This document shows positions 7,548 to 14,993 of a stretch of 18,786 nt of DNA, one piece after another; positions within the stretch are counted from its first letter, which is position 1, and each line of letters starts with the position of its first letter. The notes beneath the pieces were generated by a model, which was not told the origin of the DNA, did no database searches, and saw only the letters and a list, made by a program, of their open reading frames with translations. This DNA comes from REEB506 sp040381035 (GTDB lineage Bacteria > Pseudomonadota > Alphaproteobacteria > Caulobacterales > Aquidulcibacteraceae): the NCBI GenBank assembly GCA_040381035.1, contig JBEIHY010000065.1, positions 1-18,786 of the forward strand. The letters are read 5' to 3'. A program made the position numbers and the translations under genes.

Positions 7548-8408
7548 ATGCGGTTTCTCACCCTTGATGTCTTCACGAACGCGCGCTTCGGCGGAAATCC
7601 GTTGGCGGTCTTTCCGCAGGCGGATGGTTTGAGCGACGCCGAGATGCAGGCGCTGGCCCGCGAGTTCAACATGAGCGAGATCGCGTTCGTGCAAGCTCCG
7701 CGCGATCCGCGCAACACCGCACATGTACGGATCTTCACGCCGGAAATGGAAATCGGCTTTGCGGGGCATCCAAATGTCGGCGTGGGTTGGGTGCTGGCGA
7801 ACGAGGGCCGCGACCACGATGGCATATTGCGGCTTGAGCAGGCGGCGGGCCTCGTCGAGGTTCAGGTTCAACGCCAAAACAGTGCAGTCGCCGCGTGCCT
7901 GATCGCCGCCCCACAAGCCCTCAGCCTAGGGGAAGCGCCGTCCCAGGAAGACATCGCCGCGTGCGTCTCTTTGTCGAGCGCTGAGATCGGGGCGCCGGCG
8001 CTCGCTTCGGTCGGTTTGTCCACGGTGTGCGTGCCGGTTTCCGCGCAAACCCTCGCGAAGGCGAAATGTGATCCGCTCGCTTTCCAGGCGTTGGCCCGGC
8101 GACGTCCGGACCTCGCCAAGATCTGTTTGCTTTATCTCTATGTTCTTGAGGAGAATTCGGCCCGCGCCCGCATGTTTGCGCCGTTGTCCGGCACGATCGA
8201 AGATCCCGCAACGGGGAGCGCAGGGGCGGCTCTGGCGAGCCTGTTGCTGAGCGGGCGCCCAAACGCCCGGATCGATTTAAACATCACTCAAGGCGTTGAG
8301 ATGGGCCGGCCCAGCCAAATGCGCGTGATTGCCCAACGCATCGGCGAAGAGATCCGCGCCTGGGTTGGCGGCAGCTGCGTTCCTATCGCGCAGGGCGAAT
8401 TGCTTTAA
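7548..8408 (+). CDS. PhzF-family isomerase/epimerase
   Basis: This 286-residue protein has the two-lobed diaminopimelate-epimerase-like fold. Family marks are DVFTNARFGGNPLAVF at 7-22, AREFNMSEIAFV with the probable catalytic Glu E44, IFTPEMEIGFAGHP (about 62-75) and the C-terminal-lobe motif EDPATGSAGAAL. PhzF itself isomerises a trans-dihydro-hydroxyanthranilate; most relatives have unknown acidic substrates. ATG at 7548 is preferred over the in-frame TTG at 7542, which would overlap the aminotransferase stop. It converges on the XRE-cupin gene with a four-base overlap of the two 3' ends. In this cluster a proton-shift or epimerase step on an unsaturated acid intermediate is plausible but unproven. 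Confidence 0.88.
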   Translation: MRFLTLDVFTNARFGGNPLAVFPQADGLSDAEMQALAREFNMSEIAFVQAPRDPRNTAHVRIFTPEMEIGFAGHPNVGVGWVLANEGRDHDGILRLEQAAGLVEVQVQRQNSAVAACLIAAPQALSLGEAPSQEDIAACVSLSSAEIGAPALASVGLSTVCVPVSAQTLAKAKCDPLAFQALARRRPDLAKICLLYLYVLEENSARARMFAPLSGTIEDPATGSAGAALASLLLSGRPNARIDLNITQGVEMGRPSQMRVIAQRIGEEIRAWVGGSCVPIAQGELL

Positions 8409-9091
8409 CCGGCTCGAATAACCTGCATCAGGGGCGGGGCGATTGCTTCCACGGCGGCCGAGCCATTCCGTAATTCCGGCGCCCATTGTGCTGTTGTCAT
8501 CACGGACAACATCCGGCACGGCCCGTCCGCAGCGGCGACATAACCGTGCGCCATGCCGCTGTCGAAATAAATCGAGTCACCCTCCTGCAGCAGCGTCGGG
8601 GCGTAAAACTCGGTGTGCAATTCAATCGCGCCGCTCAAAACCAACACATATTCCTCGCCCGCGTGGCGCAACAGGTCTCCATACTCTTTGCGACTGCGCG
8701 CCTTGACCTCCACGATGATGGGCACGAGTTGCTTGTTGAGAAGATCCGCCGCCGGATAAAGCTGGATCGAAGAGGCGGTTTCGATAATGCGGCCATCGCC
8801 TTTGCGGGTGATGCTGCGACGCCCAGACGGGCCGAGTTCCGTGACATTGGGCGGCTTATCAGCAAGCGGCGCGGCAAACAGCACCCCGATATCGATGCCA
8901 AGGCCGGTCGCGATCGTCACCATCTTATCGTAAGAGAGCGACATCTTCCCGTTCTCAACCTTGGACAAGGTGGAGACGGTCAGCCCTGTCAGCCGACTGA
9001 CATCCGCCAAGGTCCACCCTTTGGCGGTACGTATGGACCGCAAAGTGGAGCCGGGATTGCGCCGGCTTGCATTGTGTTTCGGGTTTTCCAT
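8405..9091 (-). CDS. XRE-cupin transcriptional regulator
   Basis: This 228-residue protein has an N-terminal XRE helix-turn-helix (about residues 16-70: LRSIRTAKGWTLADVSRLTG, then STLSKVENGKMSLSYDKM) and a C-terminal cupin (HAGEEYVLVLSGAIELHTEF, EGDSIYFDSGMAHGY) that normally senses a small ligand. It is the last gene of the flavoprotein-dgcN-dgcA unit, 46 bases after dgcA, and the only regulator in the island. ATG at 9091 gives the natural N-terminus but has no clear Shine-Dalgarno; TTG codons slightly upstream are alternatives. The start codon is covered by the element at 9089-9103, repeated at the flavoprotein start, which suggests autoregulation. XRE-cupin proteins such as PuuR often control amine or amino-acid catabolism. 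Confidence 0.88.
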   Translation of the reverse strand: MENPKHNASRRNPGSTLRSIRTAKGWTLADVSRLTGLTVSTLSKVENGKMSLSYDKMVTIATGLGIDIGVLFAAPLADKPPNVTELGPSGRRSITRKGDGRIIETASSIQLYPAADLLNKQLVPIIVEVKARSRKEYGDLLRHAGEEYVLVLSGAIELHTEFYAPTLLQEGDSIYFDSGMAHGYVAAADGPCRMLSVMTTAQWAPELRNGSAAVEAIAPPLMQVIRAG

Positions 9092-9103
9092 ATCGGAAAA
9101 CGT
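9089..9103. promoter_or_regulatory. Candidate operator, copy 1 (regulator start)
   Basis: CATATCGGAAAACGT overlaps the start codon of the XRE-cupin gene. It matches CATACTAGAAAATGT at 12891-12905 in 11 of 15 bases, and all four differences are transitions. Both copies sit at the same place relative to an ATG. A TTGACA lies 24 bases upstream on the minus strand. The element may be the binding site of the XRE-cupin protein. Confidence 0.4.
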
Positions 9104-9137
9104 AACAAAAGAGCCTGTCAAGGGCAACTGGCGTCTT

Positions 9138-10115
9138 CTAGGCCCAGACCGCGGATTCATACGGGACGGCGTGGTCGCCGCGAAAGATGAGGCCGGGTTT
9201 GCGATCGCTGCGCAAAAGCAGCGGTCCGTCCAGGTCGACCCAATCGCACATGGGCGCGAGGAGGCTGGCCGGCGCCATGCCCAGCGAGGTTCCGAGCATA
9301 TTGGAGACAAGGAGGCGCATGCCCTTCGCCTTCGCCCGTCCGGCGATCGCCAGGGCCTCGGTCAATCCGCCGGCCTTGTCGAGTTTGACGCACACGCCGC
9401 CGTAGCCGGAAGGCAAGCGATCGAGATCCGCCAAGCTGCAACACGATTCGTCGGCGCAGACCGGGATCGGCGAATCCCCCGCCTCAAAGGCATCTTCGCC
9501 CGCGGCGAGGGGCTGCTCAATCAGCTCCACCCCCAGGCGCGCGAGCTCGGGCGCGTAGCGGCGCAGATCTTCGCGCGTCCAGGCGCCATTGACGTCGCAG
9601 ATGAGCCGCGCCTCAGGTCGCGCTGCGCGGATGGCGGCGATCCGCTCAACGGGTCGGTCAGCATTGAGCTTGACCTTGAGGCCGGCAAACGCGGCCTGAA
9701 GGCTCGCCGCAGCCGCCATGGCCGCGGGTTCCGCCAAAGAGAGCGTCGTCACCGTCCGAAACCCGGCATTCGCCAGCCCGCAGAGGGCAGCGACCGTTAC
9801 GCCCGCCCATTGCGCTTCCAAGGCCCACAAGGCGCAGTCGAGGGCGTTTCGCGCGCCGCCCGGCGCCATTGTTGTCTGCAATGCTTCGCGGTCCAAGCCC
9901 GCTTCGATCGCGGGACGCAGCGCTTCGATGGCCGCAACCATGCCCGCCAAAGTCTCGCCCTTGAAATCGACGGCGCACCCTTCGCCACGGCCGATGCGGC
10001 CGTCTTCCTCGATCTCCACAACCAGGACCTCACTGGTGTGAAACGTCGCCCGCGCAATCACGAATGGCTGTGCGAGCGCCCACTCTTCCGGCGTGACGCG
10101 CAAGCGGCGTTTCAT
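9138..10115 (-). CDS. dgcA: N-acetyl-D-glutamate racemase / dipeptide epimerase-like enolase-superfamily enzyme
   Basis: This 325-residue enzyme belongs to the muconate-lactonizing/dipeptide-epimerase branch of the enolase superfamily. Catalytic marks are KVK (K147, K149), metal ligands D174 (CDVNGAW), E200 (IEQPL) and D222 (CADES), and the second base K244 (VCVKLDKAGG). A two-lysine arrangement serves 1,1-proton transfer, i.e. epimerisation. Its start overlaps the DgcN stop by four bases (ATGA). That pairing is the signature of the DgcN-DgcA pathway, in which D-glutamate is acetylated and then racemised to N-acetyl-L-glutamate. By fold alone it could be an L-Ala-D/L-Glu epimerase for muropeptides; the translational coupling to a DUF1611 protein favours DgcA. 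It acts in the cytoplasm. Confidence 0.85.
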   Translation of the reverse strand: MKRRLRVTPEEWALAQPFVIARATFHTSEVLVVEIEEDGRIGRGEGCAVDFKGETLAGMVAAIEALRPAIEAGLDREALQTTMAPGGARNALDCALWALEAQWAGVTVAALCGLANAGFRTVTTLSLAEPAAMAAAASLQAAFAGLKVKLNADRPVERIAAIRAARPEARLICDVNGAWTREDLRRYAPELARLGVELIEQPLAAGEDAFEAGDSPIPVCADESCCSLADLDRLPSGYGGVCVKLDKAGGLTEALAIAGRAKAKGMRLLVSNMLGTSLGMAPASLLAPMCDWVDLDGPLLLRSDRKPGLIFRGDHAVPYESAVWA

Positions 10116-11125
10116 TGCATCAGGCGCGCGATGATAGGCCCCGTGCCTGTCACAGCAGGATCAACACAAGGCAGCCCCAGGCGATCCTCAATCTGCTGCA
10201 TTGCGACGGTGCGATGCTCGGGCGCCAAAAGAGACGTGTTGAGACTAATCCCGACACAGCGAATGTCCGGGTTCAGCCGACGGCCATTGGCGATGTGCAG
10301 GTCAATGCAGTCCTCAAGTGCAGGCGTTTCGAACTGCTCATAACCGAGAACGCGGCCCCTTAGCGCTTCATGGCAAACGACGAACGCATCCGGTTGGCTG
10401 CCATGGAGAAGGCCAAGGCTCACGGCTGCGTAGGCCGGATGGAAAAGCGACCCTTGCCCTTCGATCACATCCCAATGGTCGGGCGCATTGTCCGGAGACA
10501 GCAGTTCTACGGCGCCGGCCAGGAAATCCGCAACGATCGCATCAATCGCAAGGCCGCCGCCGCTGATCAGCACCCCGGTTTGCCCCGTGGCGCGAAACGT
10601 GGCGTTCATGCCGCGCGCGCGCATGTCCCGCTCCAGCGCGAGCGCCGTGAATTTCTTGCCCACAGCGCAATCGGTGCCGACGGTCAAAAGGCGTTTGCCT
10701 GTGCGGCGCATGCCGCTGGCCACCGGCGGCTTAAAGCCGGGCGGCAAAGACCGGATGTCGAACAGGCGCACACCGTTCGCCGCGGCCTGTTCCACCAAGT
10801 GCGGGCGGGCGTTGAGCTTGTCATGCAGGCCGGAGGCGACGTTGAGCCCGGCCCCAATCGCCTCGGCAACCGCCGCCTCCCAATTGTCGGGCAGCCCGCC
10901 GCCGAAGGACGCGCCGCCTATGACCATCGTGGCCGCCCCGGCCGCAGCGGCCGCGGAAGGCAAGAAGTCTGGCAAGCCAAGATCGCAGCCGGTTTCGAAG
11001 CGATATTGGCCCATACACCAATCCGGGCGCCATTCCAGGATGCCTACGCCCGTTTTCACATCCAAAGGTTCCAGATTGTCGCCCACAAAAATCAGATATG
11101 GACGGGGAATTTCCAACAAATGCAC
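10112..11125 (-). CDS. dgcN: D-glutamate N-acetyltransferase, DUF1611 family
   Basis: This 337-residue protein has normal length for DUF1611. It has an N-terminal Rossmann-like part (PRPYLIFVGDNLEPLDVKTG) and a P-loop-like C-terminal domain with RRTGKRLLTVGTDCAVGKK (P-loop at 150-158), RATGQTGVLISGGGLAIDAI and VIEGQGSLFHPAYAAVSLG. Family members called DgcN acetylate D-glutamate before the partner racemase DgcA acts. The open frame extends to 11278, but that would overlap the flavoprotein gene. GTG at 11125, with GGGGGC nine bases upstream, gives the family N-terminus and a 10-base gap. It overlaps dgcA by four bases. Acetyl transfer to D-Glu is family knowledge; the actual acceptor here could be a related D-acidic amino acid. 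Confidence 0.85.
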   Translation of the reverse strand: MHLLEIPRPYLIFVGDNLEPLDVKTGVGILEWRPDWCMGQYRFETGCDLGLPDFLPSAAAAAGAATMVIGGASFGGGLPDNWEAAVAEAIGAGLNVASGLHDKLNARPHLVEQAAANGVRLFDIRSLPPGFKPPVASGMRRTGKRLLTVGTDCAVGKKFTALALERDMRARGMNATFRATGQTGVLISGGGLAIDAIVADFLAGAVELLSPDNAPDHWDVIEGQGSLFHPAYAAVSLGLLHGSQPDAFVVCHEALRGRVLGYEQFETPALEDCIDLHIANGRRLNPDIRCVGISLNTSLLAPEHRTVAMQQIEDRLGLPCVDPAVTGTGPIIARLMQ

Positions 11126-11135
11126 AATCTGCCCC

Positions 11136-12893
11136 CTATAACGCAGCCGCCAGTGGCTTATGGGTCGAAGCGGCTTCGCGCGCGATGGCCTGCGCCGCGA
11201 GATGGCCGAACACAAGCGCAGGCCCCAGCGTGATCCCAGCGCCCGGATAGGCCCCGCCCATGAAGCTGGCCGCATCATTGCCCACTATGAACAGGCCTTC
11301 GATCAGGCGCCCATCTTCGCTGAGCGCGCGACCGTCCGGGTCCGTCTTGAGCCCGACAAACGTGCCGATTTCTCCAGGATACAACGTGATGGCGTAGTAG
11401 GGCGCCCGCTTGATCGGCGCCACGCACGGATTTGGCGTTTGGCCCGCGCTGCCATTGAAGCGTTCATACACATCGCCGCCTTTGCTGAAGGCGCTATCCA
11501 TTCCGCGTTCGGCATCTGCGTTGAAGCGCTCCACGGTGTCGCGCAATCCCTCCGCCGAAATGCCGCACGCAGTGGCCAGCGCATCAAGCGTGTCGGCCCG
11601 CTTGATATAGCCGGACCGGACATGGGGCGCGACGCTGCCGGGTGCGGGGGGCGCTGCCCCCAACCCGTAGCGCCGGATCGCCTCGGAATCACAAATGAGA
11701 TGGCAAGAAATCTCGCGATCGCCCTCGCACGCACGGATCATGGCGGGGACAAAATCGTGATAGGAGACCGCTTCGCTGACAAACCTGCGCCCACGACGAT
11801 CCACCGCAATATATCCGGCTTTGCCGCGGTCAAAGAAGTGAGGAAATGGAACAGGACCATCCTTGCCCGGAAGAAGCGAAACGGGCGTCCACGCCGCCGG
11901 CTGGCGCAAGGCCTCCACAACGCCGGCCCCGATCGCGGTCGCTGCCCGCAAGCCGTCGCCCACATTTTCCGACGGCGCGAGCGTGTGGTGGCGCCCGCCC
12001 TTGGCGACATGATCATAATAGCGCGCGCGCAGATTTGCGCTGCCGGGAAATCCCCCTGTGGCCAAAACGACCGCGCGTCTCGCCCGCACAGTTTTCCCGC
12101 TGATCCGCGCTCCGATTACGCGCCCGTGTTCCAAGATCAAGTCTTCCAACGGGGCGTTTAGATGCAGGCGCGCCCCCGCATGCAGAGTGGAATATGCGAG
12201 CTGAGCAATGAGCGCGCTGCCATTGGAAAGGCGCGTGCCGCGGGCATAGGTCAAACGATCACGCGCATAGCGGGCGAGGAGTTTGCCGACATGGACGAAG
12301 GATTTCCAGGACCGCTGCATGCCGTAAAAGTGCACAAGATCTTCGCGGCCGACGATCATGCCGCCCAAGATCATCGTGCTCGAAATCGGCGGGCGCAGAC
12401 GCTGAAAGTGGCGTCCCAAAAGGCGTCCATCGAAGGGTTTGGGACCCAAGGAGCGCCCGCCAGCGCTGCCGCCCGGCTTAGTTGGGTGATAATCCGGCCA
12501 GAGCGGCGCTAGCGCATAGCTCAGTGCGGAATTGTCTTCAAACCAGGCCATGATCTGCGCGCAGGCGCGGGCATAGACTTCGGCCTTGGGCCGATCCAAG
12601 AAGTTACCGCCTTCCTCCGCGAGGTAACGCAAGACATCGTCGGGATTGTCCGTCTTGCCTGCCTCTTGCGCCTGGCGGCTGCCCGGGATCCAGATGACGC
12701 CGGCCGAAGACACGGTCGTGCCGCCGAACTGGGCCGCCTTGTCCACCATCAGCACATCAAGCCCAAGCGCACGCCCCGTCAACGCGGCGGCGAAGCCGGC
12801 AGCGCCAGACCCGATCACGAGCATATCACAGACGGCGCCGTCCTTCGGGGGCGCGTCGGACACGGCATCATCGGGCGGCGTTCTCATTGACAT
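11136..12893 (-). CDS. FAD-dependent dehydrogenase/reductase, 3-ketosteroid dehydrogenase-like (fumarate reductase fold)
   Basis: This flavoprotein has 585 residues from the ATG at 12893 (583 from the ATG at 12887). The FAD-binding dinucleotide motif is IGSGAAG (about 27-33), followed by VDKAAQFGGTTVSSAGVIWI; the C-terminal FAD contact is GNDAASFMGGAYPGAGITLG. These marks match the KstD/fumarate-reductase group, which adds or removes hydrogens next to a carbonyl. The length is typical. The open frame extends to 13103, but the earlier start would run through the promoter and the divergent gene. It is the first gene of the unit flavoprotein-dgcN-dgcA-regulator and diverges from the dimethylformamidase-like gene. 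A steroid substrate is not implied; an alpha,beta-desaturation or reduction of an acyl intermediate fits the cluster. The Shine-Dalgarno is weak, so the exact start is uncertain. Confidence 0.85.
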   Translation of the reverse strand: MSMRTPPDDAVSDAPPKDGAVCDMLVIGSGAAGFAAALTGRALGLDVLMVDKAAQFGGTTVSSAGVIWIPGSRQAQEAGKTDNPDDVLRYLAEEGGNFLDRPKAEVYARACAQIMAWFEDNSALSYALAPLWPDYHPTKPGGSAGGRSLGPKPFDGRLLGRHFQRLRPPISSTMILGGMIVGREDLVHFYGMQRSWKSFVHVGKLLARYARDRLTYARGTRLSNGSALIAQLAYSTLHAGARLHLNAPLEDLILEHGRVIGARISGKTVRARRAVVLATGGFPGSANLRARYYDHVAKGGRHHTLAPSENVGDGLRAATAIGAGVVEALRQPAAWTPVSLLPGKDGPVPFPHFFDRGKAGYIAVDRRGRRFVSEAVSYHDFVPAMIRACEGDREISCHLICDSEAIRRYGLGAAPPAPGSVAPHVRSGYIKRADTLDALATACGISAEGLRDTVERFNADAERGMDSAFSKGGDVYERFNGSAGQTPNPCVAPIKRAPYYAITLYPGEIGTFVGLKTDPDGRALSEDGRLIEGLFIVGNDAASFMGGAYPGAGITLGPALVFGHLAAQAIAREAASTHKPLAAAL

Positions 12894-12905
12894 ACTAGAA
12901 AATGT
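12891..12905. promoter_or_regulatory. Candidate operator, copy 2 (flavoprotein start, divergent region)
   Basis: CATACTAGAAAATGT is the partner of the element at 9089-9103 (11 of 15 identical, other positions transitions). It sits in the 54-base divergent gap (12894-12947) and covers the first flavoprotein ATG. On the minus strand TTGACA occurs 19-24 bases upstream, so a bound repressor would block the polymerase. The same AT-rich gap must also carry the promoter of the dimethylformamidase-like gene. Confidence 0.4.
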
Positions 12906-12947
12906 TTCCCATTGTTTTGTCAAATTTGAAAACTGTGAGGTCCCGGC

Positions 12948-14993
12948 GTGGACGGCCTGCCCGCGTGCTACACCCCTACGTGGCGCTATCGGCCCGGCGA
13001 CGCCGTATCGATTGCGGCCGAAGGGCAAGGCGCAGCGCGCGCCGAAATCGTGCGGTTGCGGGGCCTTGCTGGACGGCCGATGCCGACGGCGTATGTCGAG
13101 CAACCGCTAGGCTTGGCCGCTGATCTCCACCTAGTCCCGCAGGCCGTTCTCGCCGGCTCTTATGCGATCACGACGAAGGGCCCGCGCGCCGAAAGCGGCC
13201 ATCCCTGGGCCTGGCGGTTCTGCATATACCCGACGCTTACGGACCGTGGCGCGGTGCTCATGTGGGGGGACAGGGTCAAGCTTGGACTGCGCGATGGCAT
13301 GTTGGAGCTGGCCGGCCTTGGGACCACGATCGCATTGCCAATTACCCTTGCGGCTTGGACAGACGTCGATCTCAACAGCGACGGCGCCGGCAACTTCTTG
13401 TTACGCCTCACGCCGATCGGCCCTGGCGCCGCATACCGCGCGCCCTATTCCGCCGCCACCCACGTCGCTGCGGCAGCGATGGGCGGCGCCCTGATCATTG
13501 GCAAAGACTTCAACGGCAAGATCAGCGGGCCAATGCTCACGATTTCCGGCGCCCTCGCCGCGCGCTGGACCTTCGCCGCGAATATGGGCAGCCAAGTCAT
13601 TGCAGGTGAAGGCCCTCAAGCTACGCCCCTCCATTTGGTGAATGCGCCGCGCCGGGCTGTCACTGGGCCTGCCTGGACGGGCGATGTTCATGACTGGCGC
13701 CAAGCCCCAGCGCATTATGATGCGATCCACTTTCACGACGATGATTTGAGCGACTGCGCCTGGCCGCAGACGCACGCCTTCGATCTCCCGGAAAACACGC
13801 CTTCAGGCGTCTATGCCGCAAAGCTTTCGATGGCCGCGGGCCAGCACTACTCCGCATTCTTCGTCCGTCCAAAGACCACTCCCCCGGTCCTTTTTCTCGC
13901 GTCGACGTTCTCCTACCTCGCATATGCCAACAGCCTGTGGGCGTCACCCAGCGCGGCGCGCATTCGCGCCGAATACCCAGTAGAAGCCAAGCGCATGCAG
14001 CGCTTTGGCCACTCCACCTACAGCCGCCATCGCGACGGCTCCGGCATCGGATTGGTGTCGCTGCGTCGCCCGATCTTGAACCTGCGTCCCGGCTTTCTTG
14101 GCGAGGCGGCGGGCGGGCAGGCGCTTCTCAACGATGATCTGCGCATCCTCGCCTGGCTCGATCGCACGGGCGAGGACTATGGCGTGATCACCGATCATGA
14201 TCTGCATACGGAGGGTGCCAACGCGCTTGATGGCTGTCATGTGCTCGTCACCGGGACGCACCCGGAATACCATAGCCGCGAGACCCTCGATGCGATCGCC
14301 GCCTTTCAAAGCCGAGGCGGGCGCCTGATCTACATGGGGGGAAATGGGTTTTATTGGCGTGTCTCGATCCTTTCGGATGCCCCGCACGTCATGGAGCTGC
14401 GCCGTGCCGAAGCAGGCATCCGAATGTGGGCCGAAGCGCCAGGCGAATATCATCATCAATCCGATGGAGCGCTGGGTGGGCTTTGGCGGCGCATTGGGCG
14501 TCCGCCAAATCGACTGGTGGGGGTGGGGTATTCGGCCCAAGGCGATGGCGTGGAAAGCCAGCCCTATCGCAAAACAAGCGCGGCAAGCAATCCGCGCGCG
14601 GCGTTCCTTTTTGCGGGCGTGGAGGGCGAGACCTTTGGCCATCCGCACGCGGGGCTGGGTGCTGCTGCGGGCTACGAATTGGACCGCGCGGACACATCGC
14701 TCGGCACGGCCCCCAACGCTTTGGTTGTCGCGCGCTCAGAGCCGTTCAGCGCAAGCCTCTGCCCCGTCAACGAGGAACGATTGACCCACACCGTTCTGGA
14801 TGCGGATGATCCGCTGCGCGCGGACCTGACTTTTTTCGAAACGCCGGCTGGCGGGGCGACGCTTTCGGCCGGCTCGGTGTATTTCGCGCTTGCCCTTGAC
14901 GAGCATGATGGCGCCGGGCGCATCATGTCGAATGCGCTCAAGCGTTTTTGCGATCCCACCCCTTTCGCGCTGCCCCAAACGGATGCCTTCTGA
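12948..14993 (+). CDS. N,N-dimethylformamidase-like iron amidohydrolase (large-subunit homologue)
   Basis: This 681-residue protein is homologous to the large subunit of dimethylformamidase, a mononuclear Fe(III) amide hydrolase. The N-terminal half (about 1-230) is a LamG-like beta domain. The catalytic half includes STFSYLAYAN (about 319-328), HSTYSRHRDGSG (355-366), TGTHPEYHS with H438 and E440, GGNGFYW with N466, and GYELDR with E576. In the Paracoccus enzyme the residues are, as I recall, Tyr399, Tyr440, His519, Glu521, Asn547 and Glu657. The last four fit with a constant offset of 81; Tyr358 and Tyr323 or Tyr326 are the candidate tyrosine ligands. GTG at 12948 is preceded by TGAGG with seven bases of spacing. 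The stop overlaps the M20 start by one base (TGATG). No small subunit gene is visible. The substrate is likely an N-substituted amide, unknown. Confidence 0.85.
   Translation: MDGLPACYTPTWRYRPGDAVSIAAEGQGAARAEIVRLRGLAGRPMPTAYVEQPLGLAADLHLVPQAVLAGSYAITTKGPRAESGHPWAWRFCIYPTLTDRGAVLMWGDRVKLGLRDGMLELAGLGTTIALPITLAAWTDVDLNSDGAGNFLLRLTPIGPGAAYRAPYSAATHVAAAAMGGALIIGKDFNGKISGPMLTISGALAARWTFAANMGSQVIAGEGPQATPLHLVNAPRRAVTGPAWTGDVHDWRQAPAHYDAIHFHDDDLSDCAWPQTHAFDLPENTPSGVYAAKLSMAAGQHYSAFFVRPKTTPPVLFLASTFSYLAYANSLWASPSAARIRAEYPVEAKRMQRFGHSTYSRHRDGSGIGLVSLRRPILNLRPGFLGEAAGGQALLNDDLRILAWLDRTGEDYGVITDHDLHTEGANALDGCHVLVTGTHPEYHSRETLDAIAAFQSRGGRLIYMGGNGFYWRVSILSDAPHVMELRRAEAGIRMWAEAPGEYHHQSDGALGGLWRRIGRPPNRLVGVGYSAQGDGVESQPYRKTSAASNPRAAFLFAGVEGETFGHPHAGLGAAAGYELDRADTSLGTAPNALVVARSEPFSASLCPVNEERLTHTVLDADDPLRADLTFFETPAGGATLSAGSVYFALALDEHDGAGRIMSNALKRFCDPTPFALPQTDAF

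Noticed and set aside
9138..9310. Long N-terminal extension of the XRE-cupin protein reaching 9310
   Set aside because: The extra 73 residues lie inside dgcA, show no family similarity and are rich in Arg/Pro/Ser as expected of a shadow frame. The family N-terminus starts at 9091.
8961..10343. 460-residue plus-strand frame opposite dgcA and the regulator
   Set aside because: It lies antisense to two genes with complete catalytic or DNA-binding motifs and shows no domain of its own.
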